DNA from: Porogramme epimiltina
Taxonomy: Eukaryota > Basidiomycota > Agaricomycetes > Polyporales > Polyporaceae
DNA: 41,375 nt
Direction: 5' to 3'
Assembly (NCBI GenBank): GCA_900155495.1
Contig: FTLJ01000199.1
Location: 1-41,375 of the forward strand
The notes under the pieces are model-generated. The model was not told the DNA's origin, searched no databases, and worked only from the letters and a program-made list of their open reading frames with translations. This document shows positions 1 to 11,028 of the stretch, piece after piece. Made by a program: the position numbers and the translations under genes. The stretch's first letter is position 1. Each line of letters starts with the position of its first letter.

Positions 1-444
1 GGGGGGTGGGGGGGGGGGGCGGGGGTGGGTGGGGGGGAGAGGGGGGAGGGGGACGTACACGCGCAGACGTGGAGGATGATGGAGCCGCCGAGGCACGCGG
101 TGATGACGGTCTCGGTGAGCGTCCACTGGGACATGTCTGGGTTGCGCGCGGACAGGCCGTAGAGCATCCCGTCGATGGAGACGAAGAACGTCGTCTGTAT
201 GCGTGCGCGATGCAAGTGAGTCCAGTTCTTCGCACGTCCTGAGAACGCTGCTACGTACGACGACAGACATGGTTTGCAGACGGTCGAGCCAGACCTGGAC
301 GACCGCGAGCAGGGCCTCCTTCATGGCATCTTCGGGGTTGGACGGGGCCGGGCCTGCGCCACGGTCCACGTAAGGGCGCATTCGCGACGTAGTCAGAAGA
401 AGATGCTTACCAGGCTCGATGGAAGAAGCAAGAAACCGACGCAT
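1..444 (-). CDS. Partial multi-pass membrane protein, 5' part only
   Basis: Not recognised with certainty. Three exons join in phase on the minus strand: 444-411, 353-259 and 194-59, the last ending at a GT before the G/C-rich left edge. Exon 1 encodes a short start (MRRFLASSIEP), exon 2 an amphipathic stretch (AMKEALLAVVQVWLDRLQ), and exon 3 a segment with a hydrophobic helix around CLGGSIILHVCA. Introns are 57 and 64 nt with GT-AG ends. The pattern resembles small uncharacterised basidiomycete membrane proteins, but that is an impression from memory. The rest of the gene lies beyond base 1. A TATA-like run (508-517) lies about 65 bases upstream of the ATG, although its consensus fits the plus strand slightly better. 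Confidence 0.55.
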   Translation of the reverse strand, partial: MRRFLASSIEPGKHLLLTTSRMRPYVDRGAGPAPSNPEDAMKEALLAVVQVWLDRLQTMSVVVRSSVLRTCEELDSLASRTHTDDVLRLHRRDALRPVRAQPRHVPVDAHRDRHHRVPRRLHHPPRLRVYVPLPPLPPTHPRPPPPPP

Positions 445-2945
445 CGCAAAGGCACTCTACTCCGCACGTGTGAGCGAGAGAGGAGGCTCCTGGCCAGACC
501 CTACGCCGTATATATAAGGTCCCCCGAGGGGGTGAAGGACGCCCCCTTCACCCCAGTCGATCGACTGGGCTCCGTGAAGAGGACGTCGCGTCGAGCTTCC
601 TCCTTCGGGAGCCATTCGGCGGCGGGGCACATCCAGGTGAGGTCGGTGGTTGGAGATAGTTATGGAGGCGCAATGGAGATCAGAATGATGTCGATGGTGG
701 CCGTGGACCTTGAGGAAACACAAAAACCGTGTGGACGCGTAGCGGGAGGGGCTCTGGGCGAGAGGGGGGAGAGGGAGGGAGGCGAGGCTGAGGTCGCCCA
801 TTAGAGAAGTTCGGCGTGCTCGGTGCTCGGAGCTTCGCGCGTGGTCCGTCGGAACCTCCTGCCATCTTAGGACAGCTTCCTCCCAAATCGTGCACACGAG
901 CGTAGGGACAGCACAGAGACGCAGCAGTGGATGGAAGTCAAGTAGCCGGTAGGGCATCCAGAGGGACTCGTCCGGAGCGAAAGACCATCGCTCATCCTGC
1001 AGCCCATCGCTGCAGCGCACGCGACCCACAAACGCGCTGACTGCGGCTTCGCGGCCCCTGGTCCGCAATCTCTACAAAGATCGCCAACACCGCGGTCTCC
1101 GGGTGCACATCCAGCGGCAGGTACCGCGCAGCGGCGACCGTAACGAGAGCAGTGTACGCACGCGGCGTTCTCCGTGCGGTCCCGTAAGCCTTCCAATACA
1201 TCCACGCCCTCTCTCGTTACGCGGGGGCGTAGCTCCGCCCGCAGGCCTGTGCTTCTTTCAGGATCGCGTGGGTGCGAGTGGTCGTCTGGAGGCACGATGC
1301 AGCCGCGGACCGCGACGGACAGAGATGCCTGAGATCAATGGACGACCGAAGCTCGGTGCAGTACGTGAGGGGTGTGCGCTGGCAGGGACGTGCTTGTCGA
1401 ACCCCTGCTGTAAGGCCAGGTAATTCCGCATTTACCCCGTCCACAAGAAGCAGCAAGGCAAGGGTAACGTCAGAGAAGTTCCAACCAGATAGGAGTGCGA
1501 TATCCTGGAAGAGAAATGCGGGAATGTCGGCGTAGAGGCGGGGCAGACCAGCGGGTGGTGGGTGGCGATGGCAACACGGGGCGGAGCGGTGAGGGAGAGG
1601 GGAGGGCGCGTCCCTCTACTCAGGAACGACATGTCCATAGGCAATTAGTCCAGCAGAACAAAGACTTGACGGAGACGTGAGGCGGCCCGTTAGTAGAATA
1701 TCCAACGATTAGTTGAGGTACGCATATACTGATTGCATGTGACGGATGAGCCTTGGGGATGCTGTTGAGGAATGCCCTGTATTAGAGACATCTATAAGTA
1801 TTAAATCTCCGCAAGAAGAGGAAGGAGTAGACATAAGATGAGCGAACCTGCGCAACTTCGAAGCGTCAAGTTGGACATGTGAGGGGAGTTCTATCTACTG
1901 ATAGTGGGTATGGATTAAATATCGGCGTTTCGGATCGTACGAATCGCCGTTGACACGTCTTTCATATGCCAGCGTTCCTTGATCATGGGCTCGCAAGATG
2001 ACTCAATCGAGGCCGTGATAACGCCCCCGTCTGAGTGGCGTCTCCATGGCTCTCGACAAGACCCAGCAAGCCCAGCAAGTGTCGTCTCGAATGGCCTGAG
2101 GGCCACGCGAATGGGCTAAGGGCCGAGCTCTGATCAACACCGGCCCGAGGAGGTCGGAAAGAGGGAACCGCATCCTCCCGGTGTCGATAGGCTCTCGATG
2201 ACGTGCACGATACTGGGCGAAGACGCTGCTGAGTTTTAAACGCCGGATTAAACGTTGCTCTCAAGTTGCACGTACCTCGGCAAACGCCATCCCCCGTCCC
2301 TGCTCACCGCCTCATCTCTCCATTCCGCCATTCTTTTTCGTCCCCGCGTGCGATGGCGGCAGCTCCGTACGAACGTGCACGGGGCGGGGCGGGCTGGCAG
2401 CAGCAAATTGCGCGTGCCAGATGGGTATTCCCGCCGTGCCCCGTATGCTCCGAGCTGTCCGCGCAGACCGCCGGGCTCGAATCTCCGCACAGGGCCGAGA
2501 GCCCAAAACAGCGTCCGCGCCCAACTCAGCTGGCACTTGCGCGGAGGCAGATCATGAGCCGGCCCCGTCGAAGCTGAGAAGCCATATAGGCCCGCGCGAC
2601 AGACACGTCGCCTCGCCCCCGAACTCCCCCCTCGCACCTCCCGTGCGCCCTCGCGCGCCCCCGCCCAGGATGCTCAAGGTCAAGTGGAAGCGGCGCCTCT
2701 CAAAGGTCAGTTTTCCGTCCCATGACGTCGGGGGCGGCACTGCTAACCCTACGCCGGGGTCAGCGCACCGGCCCGGTGGCCGTTTTGAAGAGAAAAATGA
2801 AATCAGGTACGCCGGGCGCCTAAGAGAGGGCGCACCAGTCTCGATCGGTCTCGGGAGGACAGTGCTCACCTCAGACTGGGCGACAGAGTCAGACTCGGAC
2901 TGCCCCTCTCCCTCTCCCCTCCTCCTCGACCACCACGCTCCATTC
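445..2945. other. Intergenic region between the left-edge gene and the arrestin
   Basis: No complete gene could be supported in these 2.5 kb. Many short overlapping open frames exist in both directions, as expected in GC-rich DNA. One minus-strand stretch (about 790-1560) reads in places like protein and is listed separately. 1680-2250 is more AT-rich with nothing recognisable. From about 2240 to 2945 the sequence probably holds the 5' leader of the arrestin gene, ending in a pyrimidine-rich run before its ATG. Confidence 0.5.
790..1560 (-). pseudogene. Possible decayed coding region, unknown product
   Basis: On the minus strand, pieces in different frames have protein-like composition. One hydrophobic stretch (1550-1430) contains DIALLSGWNFSDVTLALLLL. 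A second (1190-1020) contains YLPLDVHPETAVLAIFVEIA. A third (1060-880) contains DERWSFAPDESLWMPYRLLD. I could not join them with convincing introns and did not recognise the family. They may be a degraded gene, an intron-rich gene I failed to model, or chance. Confidence 0.2.
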
Positions 2946-5900
2946 ATGCCCACGCCGCCCAAAACCGTCCCCCACAAGAATGCGCTCAACATTCGTCTCG
3001 CAGAGTCCGTCGTCTTCCTCCGCGCGGGCGATGCCACAGGCCGCCAGAGGACCATCCAGCCCGACGCCGCCCCCGGCATGGTCCGCGGCCTCCTCGTCCT
3101 CACCCTCGCAAAGCCCACACGCATCACCAGCATCGAAGTAGAGCTCGTAGGGCGGACCATGACGGCGTGGCCCGAAGGTGTGTGCTTATCAGTCTGCGAC
3201 CCCGCACCTCCTGACCAGCGGCCAGGCGTCGGTGCGAGGCGCATCGAGATCACGGAGGAGCACGACATCCACTCCCAAACGAGCGTGTTCTTCCGCGCCG
3301 GGCACACACCAGGCTCCAGCAGCCGGCGAAATCTCTCCGTCGGGCCCGGGCTCGTCCTCGAGCACGAAGACGAGGACCACTCGGAGCAGTCCAGCGTCAT
3401 GCAGCCCGAGGGGCGCGGCGAAGAGCGCGGCCGTGGCCGCTCCCCGCCCCGCGATCCCGCCTCAGCACGCTCCCATCGCCGGCACATGAGCGTCGACCAG
3501 ACGCACTTCCAGCGATCCGCCGTCTCCCACCGCGAGAACCGCCTGCCGCCCATCGCATCGCCCCCCTACTCCCCGACGTACTCCCTCGACGAGAGCATCG
3601 CCCAGATGAGCCCCACCTCCACCGTCATGCCCCGCTCGCCCGTCTCGTACGCGGACGACTCCCCCGCGCGCAGTCTCGAAGACCTGCGGCGCGCCCTCGA
3701 AGCTGATCACGCTGTCAACGGTGCGTCCCCATTCGTCCCCACTCCTGACGTGATCGTTGCGCGGGTGCTGAGCACCCCCCCCCCCCCGCGGCAGGCGTCG
3801 GCCGCTCAATCTCTAGGACCGGCCGGTCGACCTCGGGAGTCTGGTCGACCCGGGACGCCGCGGACTCGCGCCGCGTCAGCCTCGACGAGGACTCCGAGTT
3901 CCAGGCCGGCAGCAGCAGCACCTTCCACTACCCCGGGCCCTCGCGCTCGGCCGCGATGCGCACCGGGCGCACGCCCTCGCGCTCGCGCGACGCGGACGGC
4001 GACGACGGCGCCCGCGGGAGGAAGAACAAGCGGTTCTCGTTCGCGAGCGCGCTCCTGGAGGCGATGAAGGACCGCGTCCGCTCGCGCTCGCCCCTCGTCG
4101 AGCGCGAGGCCGCCGCTGCCGCTGCGGGCGACCACACGCCCCCGCGCGGGCGCACGATGGACCGCGTCGGGCCGCCGCCGGGCGAAGAGCCGATTCTCAT
4201 CCACAAGGAGATGTCGACGCTGGGCCGGGTGAGCGAGGCGCTGGGCTTCGAGGTCGAGGAGGGGCGGGAGCAGGGCGACGGTTGGAAAGAGTTCCGGAAA
4301 GGTGCGCCCTCCATTTTTCTCCCCGCCTCCCGCGCGGCGCGCTCAACGCGCACCCCAGGCGTGTACACGTACCCGATCTCGTTCGCGATCCCCGCGAACT
4401 CGCCGCCGACGCTGCAGGTCGACTACGGCTCGGTCACGTGGCGGCTGAAGGCGGTCGTGCACCGCCCGGGCACGTTCAAGACGAAGCTCACTGCCTCGCA
4501 GGACATCACCGTCGTCGCGAGCCCCGGGGAGGACGACACGGAGGACTCGGAGAGCATCATCGTCGAGCGGCAGTGGGACACGCAGATGCAGTACCTCATC
4601 GTCATCTCTGGGCGCAGCTTCGCGATCGGGGGGACGATGCCTATAAGTATTACGTTTATGCCGTGGACGAAGATGAAGATCCATCGCATCTCGGTCCTCA
4701 TCGAGGGTCAGTCGCGTGGTTTCTTGGTATTCCGCGGTGGCTGATGTGGAAATTGCTATTGCAGAACGCGTTGATTACTGGACGGGCTTCCGACGCGTCG
4801 CGCGCACGGACCCTGTTAACCGCGTCTCCCTCCTCGCGCTCAAGCACCCGAAGAAGGACGGACCTGCGCTCCTGCCCCTCATGTCCGACGATCAGGACGC
4901 TTTCAAGAACTCGCCGCTGTCCGAGCTCGTCAGCCCCGACGACAACGTCGGGGAGATCGTCTCGAACTTCATGGGCCCCGGCCCGTGGTCGTTCCGGAAG
5001 GACCTGCACCTGCCGAAGGCGACCCTGCACACGACGAACAAGAACCGGCGGAGCAACATCTGCGTCTCGCACATGCTCAAGGTCATCTTCCGCGTCGAGC
5101 GCGGCGACGACACCGCCATCGACCCGCAGACGGGCAAGCGCAAGCTGTTCGACATCGTCGTGCAGACGCCCGTGCACATCCTCTCAGTACGTCCTCTCCC
5201 ACTCACCCCGCCTCGCACGCCCAGTAGGGTTCTCACCTCGCCCTCGTTGCGCAGCACCTCTGCAACCCGGAACACACCGCGCTCCCGCCCTACTCCCAGC
5301 TCCCCGACTCGTCCTCGTGCTCCCTCTCCACCTCCGCCCACCCCGCGCTCAGCGTCCTCTCGGATCCCGGCGTCCCCCTCTCCGCCCCTCCCACCGCCGC
5401 ACAGCCGCCGCTCACGATGAACCTCCTCCCCCACGCCCACTCTCATTCCCACTCCCACTCGCCCGCCGGGCGCCCGCAGCCGCAAAGCCGCTCCGCCTCC
5501 GCCTCGGCACACGCGCCTTCCTCCACCGCGAGCTCCATTTCCGCCGGCGCTGGGGCCAGCGCCCCCGACCCGCGCCGCCCCTCGCCCGCGCGCGTACCCT
5601 CCACAGACTCCGAGCTCTCCCCCCCTCAGCCCCCACCGCCCTCGCATCAAGCCCTCCCACCCCCGCACGCACACGCCTTCCCGCACTTCGGCCGGCACGC
5701 GCCCGCGCACGGCGGGAGCCCCGCGGTGAGCCCGCCGCTCTCGCGGCGCACGTCGCTGCACGAGCCGTCGACGTCGGCGCTGTTCGAGCGGCTCGTCGCG
5801 GGGCAGGAGAGCGCCGAGGGCGAGGCGCCGCCTGCGTACGAGGACGTTGTGGTTACTGCGCCTGCGTCGCTCTCAGGCGAGGGCGGGAGTGTGGGTGCGA

Positions 5901-5959
5901 GCGTAGGCGTGGCGTCGTCGCCGCCGCCGTCGGGCGCTTCGTCTGTTGTTGGGCACTAG
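2946..5959 (+). CDS. Alpha-arrestin (arrestin-related trafficking adaptor)
   Basis: Six exons join in phase (2946-3177, 3226-3720, 3795-4301, 4359-4706, 4765-5186, 5255-5959) into 902 codons. The N-terminal arrestin fold begins with NALNIRLAESVVFLRAG, followed by GLLVLTLAKPTRITSIEVEL and GVGARRIEITEEHDI. It is split by about 280 low-complexity Ser/Arg/Pro-rich residues, then resumes at VYTYPISFAIPANSPPTLQV and runs into the arrestin C domain (SGRSFAIGGTMPISITFMPW). The tail is disordered and His/Pro/Ser-rich, with a PPxY motif (EAPPAYED, about residue 860) and an upstream LPPY. In this family such motifs bind WW domains of NEDD4/Rsp5-type ubiquitin ligases to direct endocytosis of membrane cargo. 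The start was chosen by the pyrimidine-rich leader and homology start; the frame is open further upstream (ATGs at 2421 and 2670), so a longer N-terminus is possible. Intron 1 is 48 nt and divisible by three. Confidence 0.93.
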
Positions 5960-6176
5960 GTCCCGCCGTAGCCCCCGACGCCGCGCGCGACGAGGCGGGC
6001 TCTCATTCTCCTGTTGCTCTGATTTTGGTTTTGGTTTTGGTTTGGACTGGGTAGGGGCCGCCGCCGTCGGTTCGGCGGCACCCCAGGTAGAGGAGAATGA
6101 GAATGAAAACGCCAGAAAGACACCGAAGAAGACACGGACTCTTGTATCGCACCACCGCTGTTCGCTCACGCCCCAT

Positions 6177-6500
6177 GCACGCACCACGTATCCCTACTAG
6201 TGACGACCTACTTACCGCTGCCCCTGCTTTACTTACTCCCCTTCCGCTTTAATTAGACCGCGCTCCCATCTTCACGACATGCATGTATCGACGAGGCCTT
6301 GATCGTAGCACACCACGAACATGTACTTATGTATGCGAGTAATACCCCCCACCCCACCCCGCTCCCCCCGTGCGCGGGGCTTGTTACCTCCTGTTACTTA
6401 GTACGTTACCCGAATAATGTATCCTTGGTCGTTCTCGGCATTTGACGTGATGTCCACGGACGCACTGCGCCGTAGTGAAGTCCGTCTACCGAGCAAAAAG
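6177..6500 (+). repeat. Direct repeat R, left copy
   Basis: This segment recurs at 10542-10855 in the same orientation with small indels. Shared blocks include a 20-mer beginning gcacgcaccacg, the block around gaccgcgctcccatcttcac, ccacgaacatgta, gggcttgttacctc and cccgaataatgtatc. The left copy starts about 220 bases after the arrestin stop. The two copies bracket FunK1-A. Confidence 0.9.
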
Positions 6501-7019
6501 CAATCTGCGGATGCGGCGTCGGCGGCAATACGTAGCACTCGTATGAGATTGAAAGGTAGTTGAGCACGCTGCCCCCGGTCGAAGGAGCGCTTCGTGTAGT
6601 ACTACTTGGTATCTGCTGACGCCCGGAAGACGTAGATACTGTTCATCGGTATCATACCCTAACTACTTGAACTCAGCGCCTAGCATGGTATGCGGTGTAG
6701 TAAATAGCGCACCGGAGTGCCGAGCTTGCAGTCCCCGCGAACAATACGGAGGCTGGTCTTGCACTCGTCAAGCAGTTTAGCGGATGGGAGCAAGACTCGG
6801 ACTCACGGCGTCTACAGCCAGGTGTCACATCACGTGTCCAAATGTTGAGTTCGTCTTTGTGCTACGCCGTTCCGAACGAACCACTCATCTAGTGCTTACT
6901 TACCTTCTTCGTGTTACCTTTTCCCTCCCGGGTCATCCATCGATAGTAGTGCACACCAGGCGCTCAATAAAACGTGGCCGGAGACAATCCTGCAACTGGC
7001 CTGTTACCTCGTGTCCAGC

Positions 7020-7028
7020 GTATAAGTA
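7020..7028 (+). promoter_or_regulatory. TATA-like box for FunK1-A
   Basis: GTATAAGTA lies about 60 bases before the conserved MADQ start codon at 7085, a usual spacing for a fungal core promoter. Confidence 0.45.
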
Positions 7029-7084
7029 CCGAAGGTATCTGGTCACGCGTGAGCTTTCCATCGTTCGTCCTCCTCGCTTTCAGT

Positions 7085-10000
7085 ATGGCTGACCAGGTCT
7101 CCCCCGGGGATACAGATTGCCCTACAACCCCCCCCCCCTCAGCGTCCCCAGACACCCACCAACTATCCTCGTGAAAACAAGAAGGAAGATACTCCTCACG
7201 GAAAAGGCTCTCGTCACGGATTCAGAGCACCCCTGGCTGCCGCTGAGCAGCAACCGTTGGCCGACGATAGAAGAACATCGTATACCACATGCGAGACAAG
7301 AAAGTTATCATCGACTATGCTACCCTCCTTAAGAAGTTTCTTCCAGTCCCTTCCGGGAAGGACGAGCCCTCCCCTGAGGATTACTCCGCCGCCCTCAATT
7401 TCGACTCAGTGCCGATGAAGGGACTTGAATCTGGTGTATACTCTCCCCTGGTACGTGAGCTATTGCTAGTCCCCCGAGTTGCTCGCTGACTTTGTTATGC
7501 ACCTAGACTGCCGTTTTGAATGGCACACCGTGGCTCACAGAAGGCTACACCGCCGCCGCCACCCCGAGTAAACACGACCCAACAGACCGTACGAAGCAGC
7601 GGATCGACCTCGGGATGTACCTCTCTGACAGAAAACCCAAAGACGCCGATCGTACCGACTGGTCGAAGATCGAGTTGTCTATTGAATGCAAGACGGAAGA
7701 CGTCCAACACGACCCCTTTGACGACCAAGCGCCAGACCTCGAATCAGGCGCGAAACGCCGCAGAGAGAATCTCGGGCAGATTGCATCGTATTCCGCCCTA
7801 GTCTTCAATAAGCAACACCGCACGCGCCACTTCACTCTCATCCTCTTCGCATCTCGCGCTCGGATCGTTGTCTGTGATAGCGCTGGGCTATTGACCACCC
7901 CGTTGCTCAACTATCGAGAAGATCCCGGTCTCATCGCCAGGTTCCTCTGGCGCTTCTGCAATGCTTCCCCGGAAAACCGCGGCCACGACAGCTCCGTCGT
8001 ACGGTTGAACGACACTGACACCGACTACGCTTACATGGACGAGGTTGCGAAGAAGAAGGTGCCGATGGAGGATGAGCATGCTCGCGCAATGTTCACAGCG
8101 TCGCTTGTAGGCACGAGGTGGAAAGTGCTAATGAGCGGTCGTGAGTTTCTCGTCGGCTCGCCCAACTTTGTCGCTTCGGGAGTGATAGGCCGAGGGACGC
8201 GAGGTTACGTCGCGGTCGAGTCTCCGTTTTCCGTTGCTAAGAGAACGGAAGTGGAGAAGGAGGCCGAGTTGGCGGAAAAAGAGAGGAGGGATGAAGCGGA
8301 GGCGGATGAAGTGGAGGCGGATGAAGTGGGGGCGGGGGCGGATGAAGCGGGGGCGGAGGCGGATAAAGCGGAGGCGGACAAGGTCGCGGACAAGGGCAAG
8401 GCCAGGCCTCCGGCATACCAGTCCCCGTTTGTCTACCTCAAAGACTGCTGGCGCGTTTCTCTCGATGGTATCGAACGTGAAGGAGACATCCTGGTGGCTC
8501 TCAATAAGGCGAAAGTGCATTTCATCCCGACCCTTGTCTGCCAGGATGACATCGAGGGCCAGAAGACCATGACTCAGAAGCATGCACCCCACCATTCGTT
8601 CAAGACTCACCAGCACTATCGGTTGGTCACGAAAGAGGTCGGCATGCCTCTGAAGACGTTCGCGACTGGTTATCATCTCGTCGGGTATATCACGCAGTGC
8701 ATCGTCGGTAAGCCGCTGCCTTCAATCGTCGTGCCCTCTAGCAGCTCACCTCTTATCTCTACGACAGCCCACCGGGACGCTTACAATGCCGGCTATATCC
8801 ATCGGGATATCAGCGACGGAAACATCTTTCTCTACCCCACAAAAATCGTCGTTGACGACGACGGTACTTCAAGATTGGTGTATGAGGCTATCCTTGCGGA
8901 TTGGGAAATGGCCAAACGGACTGGTGAACAGTACGATTGCATCCGGCAAATGGAACACACAGTACGTGTGCTAAAACGCTTATCGTGCACAACTGCAGCC
9001 TAATATAGCACACAGGGGACGTGGCCATTCATGTCTGTAAACTCCTTGAGCAGGCGCGGGAAGAAGATTCTAGTTGAAGACGAGATGGAATCTATCTTCC
9101 ACCTCTTGGTTTACATCTGCATACGGTTTCTTCCTAGCAGCGTCTCGAAAGTCCCTCAGTTCATTCACGACTACTTTGATGCCTATGTCGACGCCGGAGA
9201 TTGGTTCATGTGCGGCGACAGAAAGAGAACCGCCATGATAGTGGGGCAGATCCTTGTTGGTGGCTCCCCACTCACGATCCTCTGTGGCAAGGCCTCCGCA
9301 GATGCGACGACAACCGCTGCGGTCGCAATCGCGGACCCTCACCTCGGCAATACAGTACCACGCTCTGTTGTGCAGGGAGTGCAATCTACCCCATCCCCTC
9401 CCTCCGCTCTTGGCACCGGGGCAAGCTCAGCCGACAAACACAAACTTAAAGAGCACCCCATCAACGCGATCCTAAAGAAGTTATTGCAGTCGATCCACGC
9501 CTATTACCGCCTCTGCCATGAGGACAACCCCGTCGATGCCTTTATTCCCACCGTCACGGTCTCGCCTGAAGACGAGGAGGCTGTTCTCCCTACTGGCCCC
9601 CAGAGTGACTTCATCGTCCTCATGGGAATGCTAGCCCCCAAAGCGACGGTAACTCCCCTTGGAGAGAATCCGTCGTCTAGCCAAGAGATGACTCCTGAGC
9701 TGCGTAAGGACCTCGAGAGCCGTGCGGCTCTAATCCAAAGTCACCAAAGCGTTCTCGACCTGTTCTTCTCAGCACTGGGCGGCCGCCGGGGGATATCTTC
9801 AATTCCACCAGAATGGCCGAGGAACGACAAGATCGAGGACCAGCTTCCGAAAGACTGGCATCCTCGCGGAGAGGGACAGACGCGCACTGATACGGGGAGG
9901 CTAACTACCGGTGGCACTGGGCAGATGGAAAAACCTGGCAGCAAACGCCCCGCACCCCCTGACGATGGAGAAGGCCACGGAAAGCGGCCCCCGCCAAAGC

Positions 10001-10086
10001 GCCCCCGCGGCGATGCCAACACATACGAGAGCGGGCCCCGAAGCGGGGCTTCAAGCAGGGCTCCAAGTGGGGCTCCACCTGGATAG
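7085..10086 (+). CDS. FunK1-type protein kinase, copy A
   Basis: Coding exons 7271-7450, 7507-8707, 8768-8961 and 9016-10086 join in phase. The 5' exon starting MADQ at 7085 is supported by the matching start in copy B, but its donor site is unsure. Kinase landmarks are VYLKDCWR, the catalytic loop YIHRDISDGNIFL, a DWE triplet where most kinases have DFG, and GTWPFMS followed by DEMESIFHLLVYI. This combination is typical of the fungus-specific FunK1 family, whose substrates are unknown. The product is roughly 900 residues. Compared with copy B, exon 3 is longer by 114 nt because of an acidic Glu-Ala-Asp repeat (8293-8395) ending in a PPAY motif, and the C-terminal exon is 213 nt longer with a Pro/Gly/Ser-rich end. 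No signal peptide or membrane segment is seen. Confidence 0.9.
8293..8395 (+). repeat. In-frame acidic minisatellite in FunK1-A
   Basis: Imperfect tandem units built on gaggcggatgaa encode a Glu-Ala-Asp-rich stretch with Val, Gly and Lys variants. Copy B has only a short Lys/Asp/Ser linker at this place, so the repeat expanded after the copies diverged or contracted in copy B. Confidence 0.85.
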
Positions 10087-11028
10087 ATCGTCTCGGCGAG
10101 GGGTTGAGCGGTCAAATGTTGTTGTGTACCCACACTCGTATCATAGCTGGCAGTTCGATAATCGTTGCTGTGGTCTTCGGAGTCAGCTTGCATGTGCCAG
10201 TAGCAGTCTCGCTTTAATCCATGTAGTTTGTGTCGAGAAACGAGAGACCGGGCTCATGTATACTTGGGACAGAGCTCATCCTAGGACGGACAGCGGATCG
10301 CTCGCACACAGATTAGGACGGGAGCACGAAGATGCAGTGTCGGTCGCAAAACACGATATGTCGGACTCAATTGAGCGATTGAGTGAACACGCTGCGACGG
10401 GGACAACAGGGGCGCTGTGTGACGAGAATAGTAGATGGTAGTATCCACGGACGAACCCTGCTCAATGGCACTATACACATACGATTTCGTGCGGAAGCTA
10501 CGCCCTCGATTGAGCAAAGAGCCCTTCCAATCGACTAGTGTGCACGCACCACGTATCCCTAGCCTAGTAACGCCCTACTGACTTCCCCGATTTACTTACC
10601 GCCCCGCTGTGATTAGACCGCGCTCCCATCTTCACGACATGCATGTAACGACGAGGCCTTGATCGTAGCATGCCACACCACGAACATGTATGCGAGTAAT
10701 AACCCCATCCCCCAGTGCGCGCCAGCGCGAGGGGCTTGTTACCTCTTATTACTTAGTGTGTGACCCGAATAATGTATCTCCGGTCATTCTCGGCATTCGA
10801 TATCCTCGTGTGGACTGCATACCGTAGCGAATTTGAAGGCCGTCTAACAAGCAAGCGGGATGCCACAGCGCAACAAGCAGGACGCAGAGCACAGAATCGA
10901 CATCCGTATGCCTAACTGAGCGACTATGTAATCCAAATCTCTACATCCGCACTGTCTATAGATACGCCCTTCTAGGCGGCCAGCATCCTCCCACAACGTG
11001 CGCGCACAGGCAAAGCACCGAGGTATCA
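10087..11028. other. Convergent intergenic region
   Basis: Between the FunK1-A stop and the flavocytochrome b2-A stop. Apart from the right copy of repeat R, nothing is recognised; short open frames here lack support. Confidence 0.5.
10542..10855 (+). repeat. Direct repeat R, right copy
   Basis: Second copy of the repeat at 6177-6500, same orientation, offset about 4.36 kb. It lies between the FunK1-A stop and the 3' end of flavocytochrome b2 copy A. Divergence is spread through the length with a few indels, so the duplication is not recent. Confidence 0.9.

Larger units (their letters stand above)
5960..7084. other. Intergenic region between arrestin and FunK1-A
   Basis: It holds the arrestin 3' flank, one copy of a repeat found again downstream of FunK1-A (6177-6500), and a stretch without visible genes (6500-7000). 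A TATA-like box lies at 7020-7028. Nothing else is supported. Confidence 0.6.

Noticed and set aside
1..55. G-rich left edge as a telomere or origin
   Set aside because: No TTAGGG-type repeat; it is an irregular G run, probably in an intron of the left-edge gene.
457..1068. 203-codon minus-strand frame as an intact gene
   Set aside because: Its second half runs over the promoter of the left-edge gene and has no domain character; only part of it looks protein-like.
2421..4067. Single 548-codon open frame covering the arrestin 5' half
   Set aside because: It reads through a 48-nt in-frame intron and then leaves the true frame at 3721, so it is not the real product. The upstream part has no arrestin character.
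4282..6054. 590-codon frame overlapping the arrestin exons
   Set aside because: An off-frame shadow of the arrestin exons with Arg/Ala/Pro-rich nonsense composition.
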